Positions 43,307-52,423 of a stretch of DNA of 64,000 bases are shown one piece after another. The stretch comes from an uncultured Caldilineaceae bacterium (GTDB lineage: Bacteria > Chloroflexota > Anaerolineae > Caldilineales > Caldilineaceae). Both the position numbers and the translations under genes were made by a program. The stretch covers positions 4,701,001-4,765,000 of the forward strand of contig OY282381.1 of assembly GCA_958295915.1 (NCBI GenBank), given 5' to 3'. The notes below the pieces were generated by a model. It worked only from the letters and a program-made list of their open reading frames with translations. It was not told the DNA's origin and made no database searches. How positions within the stretch are numbered: the stretch's first letter is position 1; each line of letters opens with the position of its first letter.

Positions 43307-44782
43307 ATGGCTACAATTACGCCCGCCGAGAAAACATTCGACCATAAAGGCGTCAGCCGCCGTCAGTTTCTGCAGCGAGCCGCCGGGATAGCCGGGCTTG
43401 CGCTGGCAGGCGGGGCTTGCGCGCCCGCGGCGGCGCCCTCCGCCACCGGAGGAGACATGGCAGCCCCCGCGCCGGAGCCGGTGACGCTCCAACTTTGGTG
43501 GCGGATCAATCCCACGACCCAAGGTGTCATTCAGGTCTTTGAGGAAGACCACCCCGACATCACCATTGCGCTCGGAGACCTGGGTGAAGCCGTCTACGGG
43601 ACGCCAAAATATGTCACCGCGGTCGCGGCCGGCAAAGGCCCGGACGTATCATACCAGAATCGCCACACCTTCCGACAGTTCGCCTCGCGCAACCTCTACC
43701 GACCCGTCGAAGATCTCATGGATCGGGACAACATCAGCAAAGATGACTTTATGGCGGGCCCGATCGCCGACCTGACCTGGCAGGGAATGCTGTATGGGCT
43801 GCCCCATACGGCTGGGACACGCTATTTCTTCTGGAATCGCTCGCATTTCGAGGAAGCCGGCCTCGATCCGGACAAAGGCCCCGAAACATGGGAAGATCTG
43901 CTGGAAATGACCCCGCAGCTCAATAAGATGGCGGGAGACCGCATCGAACGCTACGGCTTTCTCCCCCACTTCCCCCCAGGGCTATCCGACCAACTTCTGA
44001 TCTATGCCATGGAAAACGGCGGCGCCAGCCAGGACGAAGAGGGCCGAACGATCCTCATCGATACCGACCCCTGGATAGAAGCCCTGACCTGGTGCGTGAA
44101 TATAATCGACGAACATGGCGGAGGCAACGCCGCCGCATCCTCCTTCATGGAGGGATTCTCCGGCCAGCCTGTCGATCCCTTCGCCCAAGGTCAGGTTGCA
44201 ATGTGCTCGTATGGCAACTGGATGATCGGCAACTATGCCAAGTTCCCAGATTTGGACTATGATGGCACAGGCGTTATGCCCGTTTCAGCCGGCATGGAAG
44301 GCAAGCAGGTGAATTGGTCCTGTGGCTGGACTTTTGTCATCGATCCCAACACAGAACTGGTGGATCCGGGTTGGGAATTCATCAAATGGGTGATCGGCCC
44401 CGAGTATGTCATGGCGGCCGGCACCGTCGGTCTGGAATTGGAGACCGCGGAGTGGGAGCGCCAGCAGCTGCCAGGCAAACCCATCTTTGCCCCAACTCCC
44501 CCCGTGTATCAACCGGCAATGGAAGTGATGGAGGCAGAATTCTACACCCAGCTCCCGCCGCGCCAGAAGCAGATGATGCAGAGATACCTCGACTCTGAAA
44601 CATTTGCCGTAGGCTGTGGCCAGATCGCCGGGCTCGCCGCCGCCGAATTGTGGATTGGATTCAAGAATGCCTGGGAGGCTGCGCTCACCAAAAAGAGCAC
44701 GCCCCAAGAGGCTCTGCAAGCGGCCAAAGCAGACGTGCAAAAAGCCCTGGACGCCGCCTGGGAAAACCTGGAGACAAGCTAA
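43307..44782 (+). CDS. Sugar-type ABC binding protein, Tat lipoprotein
   Basis: The protein is 491 residues from the ATG at 43307, with GGAG 13 nt upstream; an ATG at 43283 would add eight. A twin-arginine motif (SRRQFLQ, RR at 18-19) is followed by a hydrophobic stretch and LAGGAC (Cys38), so it is exported folded by Tat and lipid-anchored. The body has family 1 (MalE/UgpB) marks, for example DHPDITIAL and QGQVAMCSYGNWMIGN. It would bind a sugar or polyol for the permeases at 45133 and 46052. Confidence 0.9.
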   Translation: MATITPAEKTFDHKGVSRRQFLQRAAGIAGLALAGGACAPAAAPSATGGDMAAPAPEPVTLQLWWRINPTTQGVIQVFEEDHPDITIALGDLGEAVYGTPKYVTAVAAGKGPDVSYQNRHTFRQFASRNLYRPVEDLMDRDNISKDDFMAGPIADLTWQGMLYGLPHTAGTRYFFWNRSHFEEAGLDPDKGPETWEDLLEMTPQLNKMAGDRIERYGFLPHFPPGLSDQLLIYAMENGGASQDEEGRTILIDTDPWIEALTWCVNIIDEHGGGNAAASSFMEGFSGQPVDPFAQGQVAMCSYGNWMIGNYAKFPDLDYDGTGVMPVSAGMEGKQVNWSCGWTFVIDPNTELVDPGWEFIKWVIGPEYVMAAGTVGLELETAEWERQQLPGKPIFAPTPPVYQPAMEVMEAEFYTQLPPRQKQMMQRYLDSETFAVGCGQIAGLAAAELWIGFKNAWEAALTKKSTPQEALQAAKADVQKALDAAWENLETS

Positions 44783-45132
44783 ATATTCTTTAGCGTATTC
44801 TTAGCGCCTTTGCGTCTTTGCGTTAAAAAAGTTTCATCAAAACGCGAAGACGCAGAGCCGCGCTAAAACACCTGAACACTCTTTAGGTTTTTCCTAGCGC
44901 CCTAGCGCCCTTGCGTTAAAATTGTTATTCTTTGCGCCCTTTGCGCCCTAGCGCCCTTGCGTTAAAAATGTTGTTCTTTGCGCCCTTTGCGCCCTAGCGT
45001 CTTTGCGTTAAAAATGTTGTTCTTTGCGCCCTTTGCGTCCTTGCGCCTTTGCGTTAAAAATGTTGTTCCTAGCGCCTTTGCGTTAAAAATCGTTATTCCT
45101 AACGCCTTCGCCTTAAAAAAATCCCATCCATT
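44783..45132. repeat. TTTGCGCC-type repeat array inside sugar operon
   Basis: The 350 bp between binding-protein and permease genes is almost entirely repeat: GCGCCCTTTGCG, GCCTTTGCGTTAAAAA and relatives occur over ten times, with AAAAATGTTGTTCTTTGCGC three times. One unit (CGCGAAGACGCAGAGCCGCG) is in the opposite orientation. No gene is seen. Confidence 0.9.
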
Positions 45133-46047
45133 ATGAACAAACCACAGCGCAAACGCTGGCTAACCAATTCAACCCGAGAGGCCTTAACCTGTTACCTCTT
45201 CCTCCTCCCCTGGGGCATTGGATTTCTGGCTTTTGTCCTGGGCCCGGTCGCGGCCTCTTTTGTGCTGGGTTTCATGGACTACTCGATCGTGACGCCGCCG
45301 CGTTTCATCGGCCTCGACAACTACATCGAACTGTTTACCTCCGACGACCGTTTCGGCATGTCGATGGGCAACACTCTCTACTATGTGCTCGTCTTCGTGC
45401 CTCTTCATATCGTTGTGGCCTTGTTGCTGGCCTTGCTGCTCAACCAGAAAGTACGCGGCATCGCCGTCTACCGCACCCTCTTCTATGTGCCGTCGATCGT
45501 GCCCATCGTCGCCGGCGCCATCTTATGGGTATGGATTCTGCAGCCAGAATGGGGCCTTATCAACTCAACCTTGAGACTGATCGGCATCAAAGGCCCCCTA
45601 TGGCTGGCATCGTTGACCTGGTCCAAACCGGCGCTGATCCTTATGGCCCTTTGGGGATCCGGCAGCGCTATGATCATCGTCCTGGCCGGCCTGCAAGGCG
45701 TGCCACAACACCTCTATGAGGCCGCAGAGATCGACGGCGCCAATCACTGGCAGCGTTTCCAGCACGTGACAGTGCCCATGCTGAGCCCAACGCTCTTCTT
45801 TATCCTTGTCCTTAGCGTCATCGCCTCCTTCCAGGTCTTTACCACAGCCTACGTGATGACAGGCGGCGGACCAGCCGAATCAACGCTTTTCTACATGCTG
45901 TACCTCTACCGACGGGCCTTTGTGCTGTTGAACATGGGCTACGCCGCCAGCATGGCCTGGATCCTCTTCGTGGGCGTTCTCGCGCTCACCTTGTTTCAGT
46001 TCAAATTGGCCAACCGCTGGGTCTACTACGAAGCCGAGCAGAATTAA
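45133..46047 (+). CDS. Sugar ABC transporter permease (MalF/UgpA-like)
   Basis: A 304-residue membrane protein with six membrane helices. The EAA motif is LYEAAEIDGANHWQRFQHVTVP. It works with the protein at 46052 to import the sugar captured by the 43307 lipoprotein. No Shine-Dalgarno is visible before the ATG, which lies at the edge of the repeat array, so translation may be weak or depend on RNA structure. The energising ATPase is not encoded here; MsmK/UgpC-type subunits are often shared between systems. Confidence 0.9.
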   Translation: MNKPQRKRWLTNSTREALTCYLFLLPWGIGFLAFVLGPVAASFVLGFMDYSIVTPPRFIGLDNYIELFTSDDRFGMSMGNTLYYVLVFVPLHIVVALLLALLLNQKVRGIAVYRTLFYVPSIVPIVAGAILWVWILQPEWGLINSTLRLIGIKGPLWLASLTWSKPALILMALWGSGSAMIIVLAGLQGVPQHLYEAAEIDGANHWQRFQHVTVPMLSPTLFFILVLSVIASFQVFTTAYVMTGGGPAESTLFYMLYLYRRAFVLLNMGYAASMAWILFVGVLALTLFQFKLANRWVYYEAEQN

Positions 46048-46051
46048 TCCG

Positions 46052-46945
46052 ATGATACGTGACCAGGCAATCGGGTCTCAAACCGATCGTGAAATCCATC
46101 CGCGCGCCAGAAGGCGTCCACTCTATCGCCTGCTTGGACGCCTGTCAGCCCACACCCTTCTGGTAATGGGAGCAATAATCTTTGCGCTTCCTTTCGTTTG
46201 GATGGTCAGCACCTCCCTGAAGGCCGACCGCCAGATTTTCGCCTGGCCGCCGGTCTGGCTTCCCGACCCCTTCATCTGGGGCAACTACCCCGCCGTATTC
46301 ATCTATGCACCCCTTCACCAATACTTCTTCAACACCCTGACCATCGCTCTCGCCCACGTCTTCGGCGCGGTCATCACCTGCTCCCTGGCGGCATACGGCT
46401 TCGCGCGCGTGCGGGCCCCAGGACGCGACATCATTTTCATGGTGATGGTAAGCCAGATGATGGTCCCCTACATCGTGACATTAGTGCCGCTCTATCTGCT
46501 TTTTGCCAGGTTCGACTGGGTGGATACGTTTCTGCCGCTGACCGTGCCCGCGATCCTGGGCACGCCCTTCTACATTTTCATGCTGCGCCAGTTCTTCCTC
46601 ACCATTCCCATGGAGCTTGAGGAGGCCGCCATCATCGACGGGGCCAGTCGCCTGAGTATCTGGTGGAAAATCATCCTGCCCCTGGCCAAACCGGCCCTCG
46701 CCACAGTCGCCATCTTCAGCTTTATGTTCGCCTGGAATGATTTCACAGGACCGCTGATTTTCCTCAACAGCCGCGAGAAGTTTACCCTGTCCCTGGGACT
46801 GCAAGCCTTTATGTTTGAACGCCGCACCATGTGGGGCCCGCTGATGGCCGCGTCCACGATGATGATCGTCCCGATTCTGGTGGTTTTCTTCCTGGCCCAA
46901 AAACACTTCATTCAGGGCATCGCCCTGACAGGCATAAAGGCCTGA
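46052..46945 (+). CDS. Sugar ABC transporter permease (MalG/UgpE-like)
   Basis: A 297-residue permease with six membrane helices. The EAA loop is LEEAAIIDGASRLSIWWKIILP and the C-terminal end is QGIALTGIKA, typical of MalG-type subunits. It starts 4 nt after the stop of the MalF-like gene, so both are co-translated. The 86 bp after its stop lead into the defence genes. Confidence 0.92.
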   Translation: MIRDQAIGSQTDREIHPRARRRPLYRLLGRLSAHTLLVMGAIIFALPFVWMVSTSLKADRQIFAWPPVWLPDPFIWGNYPAVFIYAPLHQYFFNTLTIALAHVFGAVITCSLAAYGFARVRAPGRDIIFMVMVSQMMVPYIVTLVPLYLLFARFDWVDTFLPLTVPAILGTPFYIFMLRQFFLTIPMELEEAAIIDGASRLSIWWKIILPLAKPALATVAIFSFMFAWNDFTGPLIFLNSREKFTLSLGLQAFMFERRTMWGPLMAASTMMIVPILVVFFLAQKHFIQGIALTGIKA

Positions 46946-47031
46946 GCGCATCTGTTTTCTATCTCCCTGAAAACCGCCCCCGGCAACGCGGGCGTCTCGT
47001 CCGCATGCAGTGACGACCCAAGGAGAGCCAA

Positions 47032-48102
47032 ATGTTCGAACGCCTACGGATACAGAACTATTGTGTCTTCAAGGATCTCGAAATCAGCGGATTAGGCCGC
47101 ATCAACCTCATCGGCGGCAAGAACAACTCCGGCAAGACAAGCCTGCTCGAGGCAATCTGCCTGCTGGCCAAGGCCGGAAATCCGCAACCGCTGATAAATG
47201 CCCTTTTGCTGCGCGGGCCAGACCCCGGCAGCTCAGTAGCGCCACAGGCGCAGGAGACCCTGTGGAAGCAGCTGTTCTATGCCTTGGACATGAGCCAAGC
47301 CATCGAAATCGAAGGGCATCACGCCGCGCGCGGCCCACTGTCCCTGAAAATCACATCGGAGCGACCGCAGACCACCAAGCTCACCTTTGATAATGGCGTC
47401 CCTTCCCTGCCGGATCTGTCCAGCGGGCTTTCACTCGCGTTGCGCTATAGCGGCCCCGGAGGCGCGCAAGACGAAGCCCGCATCAGCGCGCGGGAACAGG
47501 GTTTTGATATCCAATGGCCTGATACAGAGGCGCCGTTTCCAGCGGTACTTATCTCGTCGCGAACCGGGAATAACCAGGATGATGCCAAACGCTTGGGGCA
47601 GTTGAGAGTCAGAAAGCAAGAGCAGATCATCCTGCAAGCTCTGCAATCCATCGAGCCCAGACTGCAAAGCATCGAGGCCAATGTTGCCAGCGGCGCCCCG
47701 ATGATCTGGGGCGATATCGGCTGGCCCGAACTGGCGCCGCTGTCGACGATGGGCGAGGGCATGACCCGCATCGCCCGCTTGGTCCTGTCCATAGCCACTT
47801 CGCCCGGAGGCGTGGTCCTGATGGATGAGATCGAAAACGGGCTGCACTACTCAGTGCAGCCTAATGTCTGGAAGGCCATAAACACGGCAGCCGAGCAGTT
47901 CGACACCCAGGTATTCGCCACCACGCACAGTTTTGAATGCGTCCAGGCAGCCTATAAGGCCCTCGGCCCTAACGGCTTTCACTACCATCGGCTTTCGGCC
48001 AGGAGAAGAAATCGCCGCGGCGAATACATCCCCAATCGTTTTGTCACCTATGAACCGGAGGCAATCGAGGCAGCCCTTAAACATCACCTCGAGGTCCGCT
48101 GA
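47032..48102 (+). CDS. AAA ATPase of OLD/AAA_15-21 type
   Basis: A 356-residue ABC-type ATPase. Walker A is GGKNNSGKT at residues 27-35, and Walker B is VVLMDEIENGLH near 262-272, followed by a TTHSFECVQA switch segment. This is the OLD-like AAA_15/AAA_21 group common in defence genes. The next gene, 2 nt later, encodes a DUF3226 TOPRIM-like protein, so the pair resembles split OLD or PARIS-like systems. Probably ATP-driven sensing of a phage component controls the partner. GGAGAG precedes the start. Confidence 0.82.
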   Translation: MFERLRIQNYCVFKDLEISGLGRINLIGGKNNSGKTSLLEAICLLAKAGNPQPLINALLLRGPDPGSSVAPQAQETLWKQLFYALDMSQAIEIEGHHAARGPLSLKITSERPQTTKLTFDNGVPSLPDLSSGLSLALRYSGPGGAQDEARISAREQGFDIQWPDTEAPFPAVLISSRTGNNQDDAKRLGQLRVRKQEQIILQALQSIEPRLQSIEANVASGAPMIWGDIGWPELAPLSTMGEGMTRIARLVLSIATSPGGVVLMDEIENGLHYSVQPNVWKAINTAAEQFDTQVFATTHSFECVQAAYKALGPNGFHYHRLSARRRNRRGEYIPNRFVTYEPEAIEAALKHHLEVR

Positions 48103-48104
48103 GT

Positions 48105-48752
48105 ATGATAGAGCCACAACCAATCAAGTCAACAACTCAACTTTTCGTCGAAGGAAACGATCAGCGCAATTTCTTCGAAGCCTTCAGAGATCATCTGTCC
48201 CTGGATCATATCCAGATTCAGAATTTTGGAGGCGTAGGCGACCTGCCCGGCTTTCTGCAGGCATTTGTGGGCACGGATCAATTCGAGGACATGGATGAAT
48301 TTGAGGATGTGGTCGAACTAAAGGATATCGTCGAGAGCATCGGCATCGTTCGCGACGCCGAAGAATCCGCGCAGTCGGCATTCCAGAGCGTTCAGTCTTC
48401 GTTGAGGAACGCCGGGCTGCCCGTGCCCTCCTGCCCCAGGGAACGAACCGACGACGCCCCGGCGGTGACAGTGCTGATACTGCCGAACGATAACAGCCCG
48501 GGCATGCTCGAAACGCTCCTCTGCCAGACCTTCGCCGCTAGCCCCCTGAATGACTGCATAGATTCCTATTTTGAATGTGTCCAGACCCTGCCAGACATCA
48601 ACATGAGACGCCCGCACAAGGCCCGCGCGCACGCCTACATCGCAACACAGCCCCAGCCGCATCTCTCCGTCGGCGTGGCGGCCAAAAATGGCTACTGGAA
48701 CTTCAACCACAGCGCATTCACCGCAGTTCGCCGATTCCTGGAAACACTGTAA
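48105..48752 (+). CDS. DUF3226 (TOPRIM-like) protein, ATPase partner
   Basis: A 215-residue protein of the DUF3226 group, which has a TOPRIM-type fold. The N-terminal LFVEGNDQRNFFEAF supplies the conserved Glu/Asp, and SIGIVRDAEESAQSAFQSVQ the second acidic block. TOPRIM domains cut or nick nucleic acid with Mg. It is 2 nt downstream of the ATPase gene, so the two form one unit, as in OLD-type nucleases where ATPase and TOPRIM are fused. A central EDMDEFEDVVELKD stretch is highly acidic. Nuclease activity is inferred. Confidence 0.72.
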   Translation: MIEPQPIKSTTQLFVEGNDQRNFFEAFRDHLSLDHIQIQNFGGVGDLPGFLQAFVGTDQFEDMDEFEDVVELKDIVESIGIVRDAEESAQSAFQSVQSSLRNAGLPVPSCPRERTDDAPAVTVLILPNDNSPGMLETLLCQTFAASPLNDCIDSYFECVQTLPDINMRRPHKARAHAYIATQPQPHLSVGVAAKNGYWNFNHSAFTAVRRFLETL

Positions 48753-48791
48753 AAACATCCTGTAAAAAAACATCCTGAAAAAAATATCCTG
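48749..48791. repeat. Three A-rich tandem repeats before mod
   Basis: CATCCTG occurs at 48756 and 48771, with TATCCTG at 48785, each followed by or embedded in an A-run, giving a 14-15 bp period. The units lie between the TOPRIM gene and the Mod gene. The Mod ATG has only a weak SD. Confidence 0.7.
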
Positions 48792-48806
48792 CATAGAGAA
48801 CGCACT

Positions 48807-51413
48807 ATGGCGCGCAAAAGAAAGACCACGAGAGAAATCGCCAACTACGCCCACACCGACGCCCAGCGCGTGAACAACCCGCCCGTCGGCCTGGTGACGC
48901 CGGATACCGACAAGGACGCCAACAGCAAGACCTACGCCTACGACCCCCATCTCGACCCCCAGCTCGTATGGGCCGGGAAGGCCGAGCGCGCCTCCTTTAC
49001 AGCCCCAACCGTATCCCTCCACGTCCACGAACGCATCGACCCGCGCGCCATCATCGAAGCCGCGCGCCGACAGCAGACCACCGACGACGCGCAGCAGCCC
49101 TCGCTCTTCTCCCTGCCCGCAGAAAACCCGCCGCTGCGCCGGGCCATCGAGTTCTACCGCCACAAGCACAACTGGAGCAACCGGCTGGTCGCCGGCGACA
49201 GCCTGCTGGTGATGAACAGCCTGATCGAAAAAGAAGGCATGGCCGGCAAGGTGCAGATGATCTACATCGACCCGCCCTACGGCATCACCTACGGCTCCAA
49301 CTTCCAGCCCTTCGTCAACCGACGCGAAGTAAAGGACGGCAGTGACGACGACCTGACCTCCGAGCCGGAGCAAATCCGCGCCTTCCGCGACACCTGGGAA
49401 CTGGGCATCCACTCATACCTGAGCTACCTGCGCGACCGTCTGCTGCTGGCGCGCGAACTGCTGACCGAGAGCGGCAGTGTCTTCGTGCAGATCGGGGATG
49501 AGAATGTGCATCGCGTGTCATTGTTGCTGGATGAGATATTTGGCCGTGAAAACCGCATCGCCACCATCTCTTTCGCCACAACCAGCGGCAGCTCAACCCA
49601 ATTTCTGCCCGAAGTGGCCGATTATCTTCTGTGGTATGCAAAGGACAGAAAGAGAGCGAAATACCGCCAGCTTTTCGAGACCCTGAGCCGCAAGGAACTG
49701 ATAGAGTATATGTCCTCGTACGCGAGAGTGGAACTGCCCGACGGCTCGACGCGTAAACTCACCGCAGAAGAGCAGTTCGCCCCCGACCGCTACCTGCCAG
49801 AAGGCGCGCGCCTGTACATGCGCATCAGCCTTGATTCCCAGGGCCTGTCTACCACCGGTCGCTCCGAACCCTACACCTATCAGGGAACTGTATGGAAATG
49901 CGGGCCCCGCAGACACTGGTCCATATCAATGGAGGGGCTGGACCGCCTCGCCGAATTGGGGCGTCTCGACGCCGCCGACAGCCTTAGGCTGAAACGCTAT
50001 GAAGAAGAGATCCCCGGACGCAGAATCAACAACATCTGGCATCGCCAGATGTATCCCAGCGATAAATCCTACGTCGTGCAAACCGCCCGCAGTGTCCTCT
50101 CGCGCTGTATACTCATGAGCACCGACCCCGGCGACCTGGTGTTCGATCCCACCTGCGGCAGCGGCGCCACCGCCTACGTCGCCGAGCAGTGGGGCCGACG
50201 CTGGATCACCTGCGACACCTCCCGCGTCGCGCTCACCCTCGCCAAACAGCGCCTCATGACAGCGACTTTCGACTACTACAAACTCGCCCACCCCGCTGAA
50301 GGCGTGGGCAGTGGCTTCAACTATAAGACCATTCCCTTTGTTTCGGCGCGTGCATTGGCATACGACGAACCGCGCCCGCCGGAAATCCTCTACGACCAGC
50401 CGCAGGTCGACCGCAGCAAGACCCGGGTCAGCGGCCCCTTCACAGTGGAAGCCGTGCCCGCCCCGGCAGTGCGCTCAATCGCTGAGATATTGGCCGCGCC
50501 GCCGCCAGCCGCACAGGCAAACCATGCCGAACCGCCCGCCCCAGCCGACGCCTCCATCGCGCGCGCCGGCGAAACCCGACGACAGGGCGACTGGCGCGAC
50601 GAACTGCTGCGCGCCGGCATTCGCGCCAAGGCCGGGCAGCATATCCGCTTCGCCCGCCTGGAACCGCTCCCCGGCGCCCGCTCGCTCCACGCCGATGGCG
50701 AAACCCGCCCCAACGCCGACGACGCAGACCCGACCCGCGACCCGAGCCCAGCCTCGGCCGCCCAGCGCATCGTCGTCTCCTTCGGCCCAGAGCACGCCCC
50801 CCTGGAACAGCGCCAGGTCGCCCATGCCATCGAAGAAGCCCACACCCTGGCCCCCCGCCCCAAAATCATCGTCTTCGCCGCCTTCCAGTTCGACCCGGAA
50901 GCGGCCAAAGACATCGACGAAACCAACTGGCCCGGCATCACCCTGCTGAAAGCCCAGATGAACGCCGACCTGCTCACCGATGACCTGAAGAAGAAACGCG
51001 CCAGCAACGAAAGCTTCTGGCTCATCGGCCAGCCCGATGTGGCGCTGGAGAAGATCGCAGAGGGCAAAGACAAGGGCAAGTTCCATGTTTCCGTCCACGG
51101 TTTCGACTACTACAACACCAGAACCGGAGACGTGGAATCCGGCGACGCCGACAAGATCGCCGTATGGATGCTGGATCCCGACTACGACGGGCGCAGCCTG
51201 TTTCCCCGTCAGGTATTCTTCCCCATGGCCGGCCCCCGGGACGGCTGGGCCCGGCTCGCCCGCAGCCTGAAGGCGGAGATCGACGAAGACCGCATCGAAG
51301 CCTATCGCGGCACAGTCTCCCTGCCCTTCGCGCCGGGCGCGCACCGTCGCATCGCCGTCAAAATCGTGGACGACCGCGGCATCGAAAGCCTGAAAGTAGT
51401 GGAGGTGGAATGA
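48807..51413 (+). CDS. mod: Type III-like DNA methyltransferase (Mod)
   Basis: An 868-residue methyltransferase of the type III Mod group. The catalytic motif is YIDPPYGITYG near residues 154-160 and the SAM motif FDPTCGSGATAYVAE near 446, the beta order. The long C-terminal part would bind the target and the Res subunit. It probably methylates adenine on one strand of an asymmetric site. The Res partner, at 58899, is separated by about 7.5 kb of other genes. The stop codon overlaps the start of the ATPase gene (ATGA), so that gene is translated from the same transcript. Confidence 0.88.
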   Translation: MARKRKTTREIANYAHTDAQRVNNPPVGLVTPDTDKDANSKTYAYDPHLDPQLVWAGKAERASFTAPTVSLHVHERIDPRAIIEAARRQQTTDDAQQPSLFSLPAENPPLRRAIEFYRHKHNWSNRLVAGDSLLVMNSLIEKEGMAGKVQMIYIDPPYGITYGSNFQPFVNRREVKDGSDDDLTSEPEQIRAFRDTWELGIHSYLSYLRDRLLLARELLTESGSVFVQIGDENVHRVSLLLDEIFGRENRIATISFATTSGSSTQFLPEVADYLLWYAKDRKRAKYRQLFETLSRKELIEYMSSYARVELPDGSTRKLTAEEQFAPDRYLPEGARLYMRISLDSQGLSTTGRSEPYTYQGTVWKCGPRRHWSISMEGLDRLAELGRLDAADSLRLKRYEEEIPGRRINNIWHRQMYPSDKSYVVQTARSVLSRCILMSTDPGDLVFDPTCGSGATAYVAEQWGRRWITCDTSRVALTLAKQRLMTATFDYYKLAHPAEGVGSGFNYKTIPFVSARALAYDEPRPPEILYDQPQVDRSKTRVSGPFTVEAVPAPAVRSIAEILAAPPPAAQANHAEPPAPADASIARAGETRRQGDWRDELLRAGIRAKAGQHIRFARLEPLPGARSLHADGETRPNADDADPTRDPSPASAAQRIVVSFGPEHAPLEQRQVAHAIEEAHTLAPRPKIIVFAAFQFDPEAAKDIDETNWPGITLLKAQMNADLLTDDLKKKRASNESFWLIGQPDVALEKIAEGKDKGKFHVSVHGFDYYNTRTGDVESGDADKIAVWMLDPDYDGRSLFPRQVFFPMAGPRDGWARLARSLKAEIDEDRIEAYRGTVSLPFAPGAHRRIAVKIVDDRGIESLKVVEVE

Positions 51414-52423
51414 TGGCCAGGGCGGATTTACTCGTCAGCCTGGTAAAATCCGGTAGTAAGGGAGACCAATCCAGCTTCCGTCGAGTCGTGGAAGGCATAA
51501 TCGCCGAAGAACGAGAAAAAAAGCATTTTATCCTTGCTGATCGTCTGGCTTCGGCCATACGCGAGAACGGCCAAACGTTTCATCGCCCTGGGCGAATCCT
51601 GGACAATGGCATCGCGCATCTGCTGTATCACCGAGTTCCCGAGCGACGGATGTCGGAAATAATCCTAAGCGATCAGAACCGGGCTGTGATTTGCGAGATT
51701 GCCGAGGAACACCACAGAGCGGATCTCCTCAAGAGCTATGGTCTGTCGCCACGCAATCGGATTATGTTCATAGGTCCACCAGGCAACGGGAAGACGATCC
51801 TGGCAGAGGCCCTGGCATATGAGCTGATGGCGCCTTTGCTAATCGTTCGTTACGAAGGGTTAATCGGTAGCTTCTTGGGGGAAACGACTTCGCGATTGCA
51901 GAGAGTCTTTGATTATGTCCGTCAACAGAAATGCGTCCTTTTCTTCGATGAATTCGATGTGGTGGGAAAAGAACGGGGAGACACCCACGAGACCGGCGAA
52001 ATAAAGCGCGTTGTCAGTTCCTTGTTGCTGCAAATCGACGCCCTCCCCAGCTACTCGGTTGTGGTAGTGGCCAGCAATCACGCGCAATTGCTGGATTCGG
52101 CCGTATGGCGTCGTTTCCAGGTTCGCATCGAGATGCCTGGCCCCACCCAAGAGCAGCTCATCAGGTTCATTCAGGAGTATGAAAAACAGACTGCGCTTAC
52201 ATTCGGCCTGTCAGCGAGAACAATCACGGGAAAAATTGCTTTTGACTCATTTTCTGCTGTAGAGGATTTCTGCCGCGATGTATATCGCCGCGCTGTCTTG
52301 GATAGACAGCAGGACAACGCCAAGAAAATAACTGAGAACAAAATTCGTCAGTGGCGCACCCAGCTCAAGACAACATCCAAAGTAGCTTCTAATCCTGAGA
52401 ATCCAGATCGAAACAATGCCTGA
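51410..52423 (+). CDS. ietA: IetA-like AAA+ ATPase
   Basis: A 337-residue AAA+ ATPase of the FtsH/ClpX-like classical type. Walker A GPPGNGKT lies near residue 122, Walker B VLFFDEFD near 177, and the sensor/arginine segment SAVWRRFQV near 228. It overlaps the subtilisin gene by 8 nt. An AAA+ ATPase with a subtilisin-like protease is the composition of the IetAS antiphage system, so I assign IetA by family and neighbour. The start is either of two adjacent ATGs (51410, 51413); GGAGG at 51401 favours the second. The ATPase may sense infection and license the protease. Confidence 0.78.
   Translation: MMARADLLVSLVKSGSKGDQSSFRRVVEGIIAEEREKKHFILADRLASAIRENGQTFHRPGRILDNGIAHLLYHRVPERRMSEIILSDQNRAVICEIAEEHHRADLLKSYGLSPRNRIMFIGPPGNGKTILAEALAYELMAPLLIVRYEGLIGSFLGETTSRLQRVFDYVRQQKCVLFFDEFDVVGKERGDTHETGEIKRVVSSLLLQIDALPSYSVVVVASNHAQLLDSAVWRRFQVRIEMPGPTQEQLIRFIQEYEKQTALTFGLSARTITGKIAFDSFSAVEDFCRDVYRRAVLDRQQDNAKKITENKIRQWRTQLKTTSKVASNPENPDRNNA

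Noticed and set aside
48318..49412. A 364-codon open frame on the - strand
   Set aside because: It spans the antisense of both the TOPRIM and Mod genes, each of which has clear motifs.
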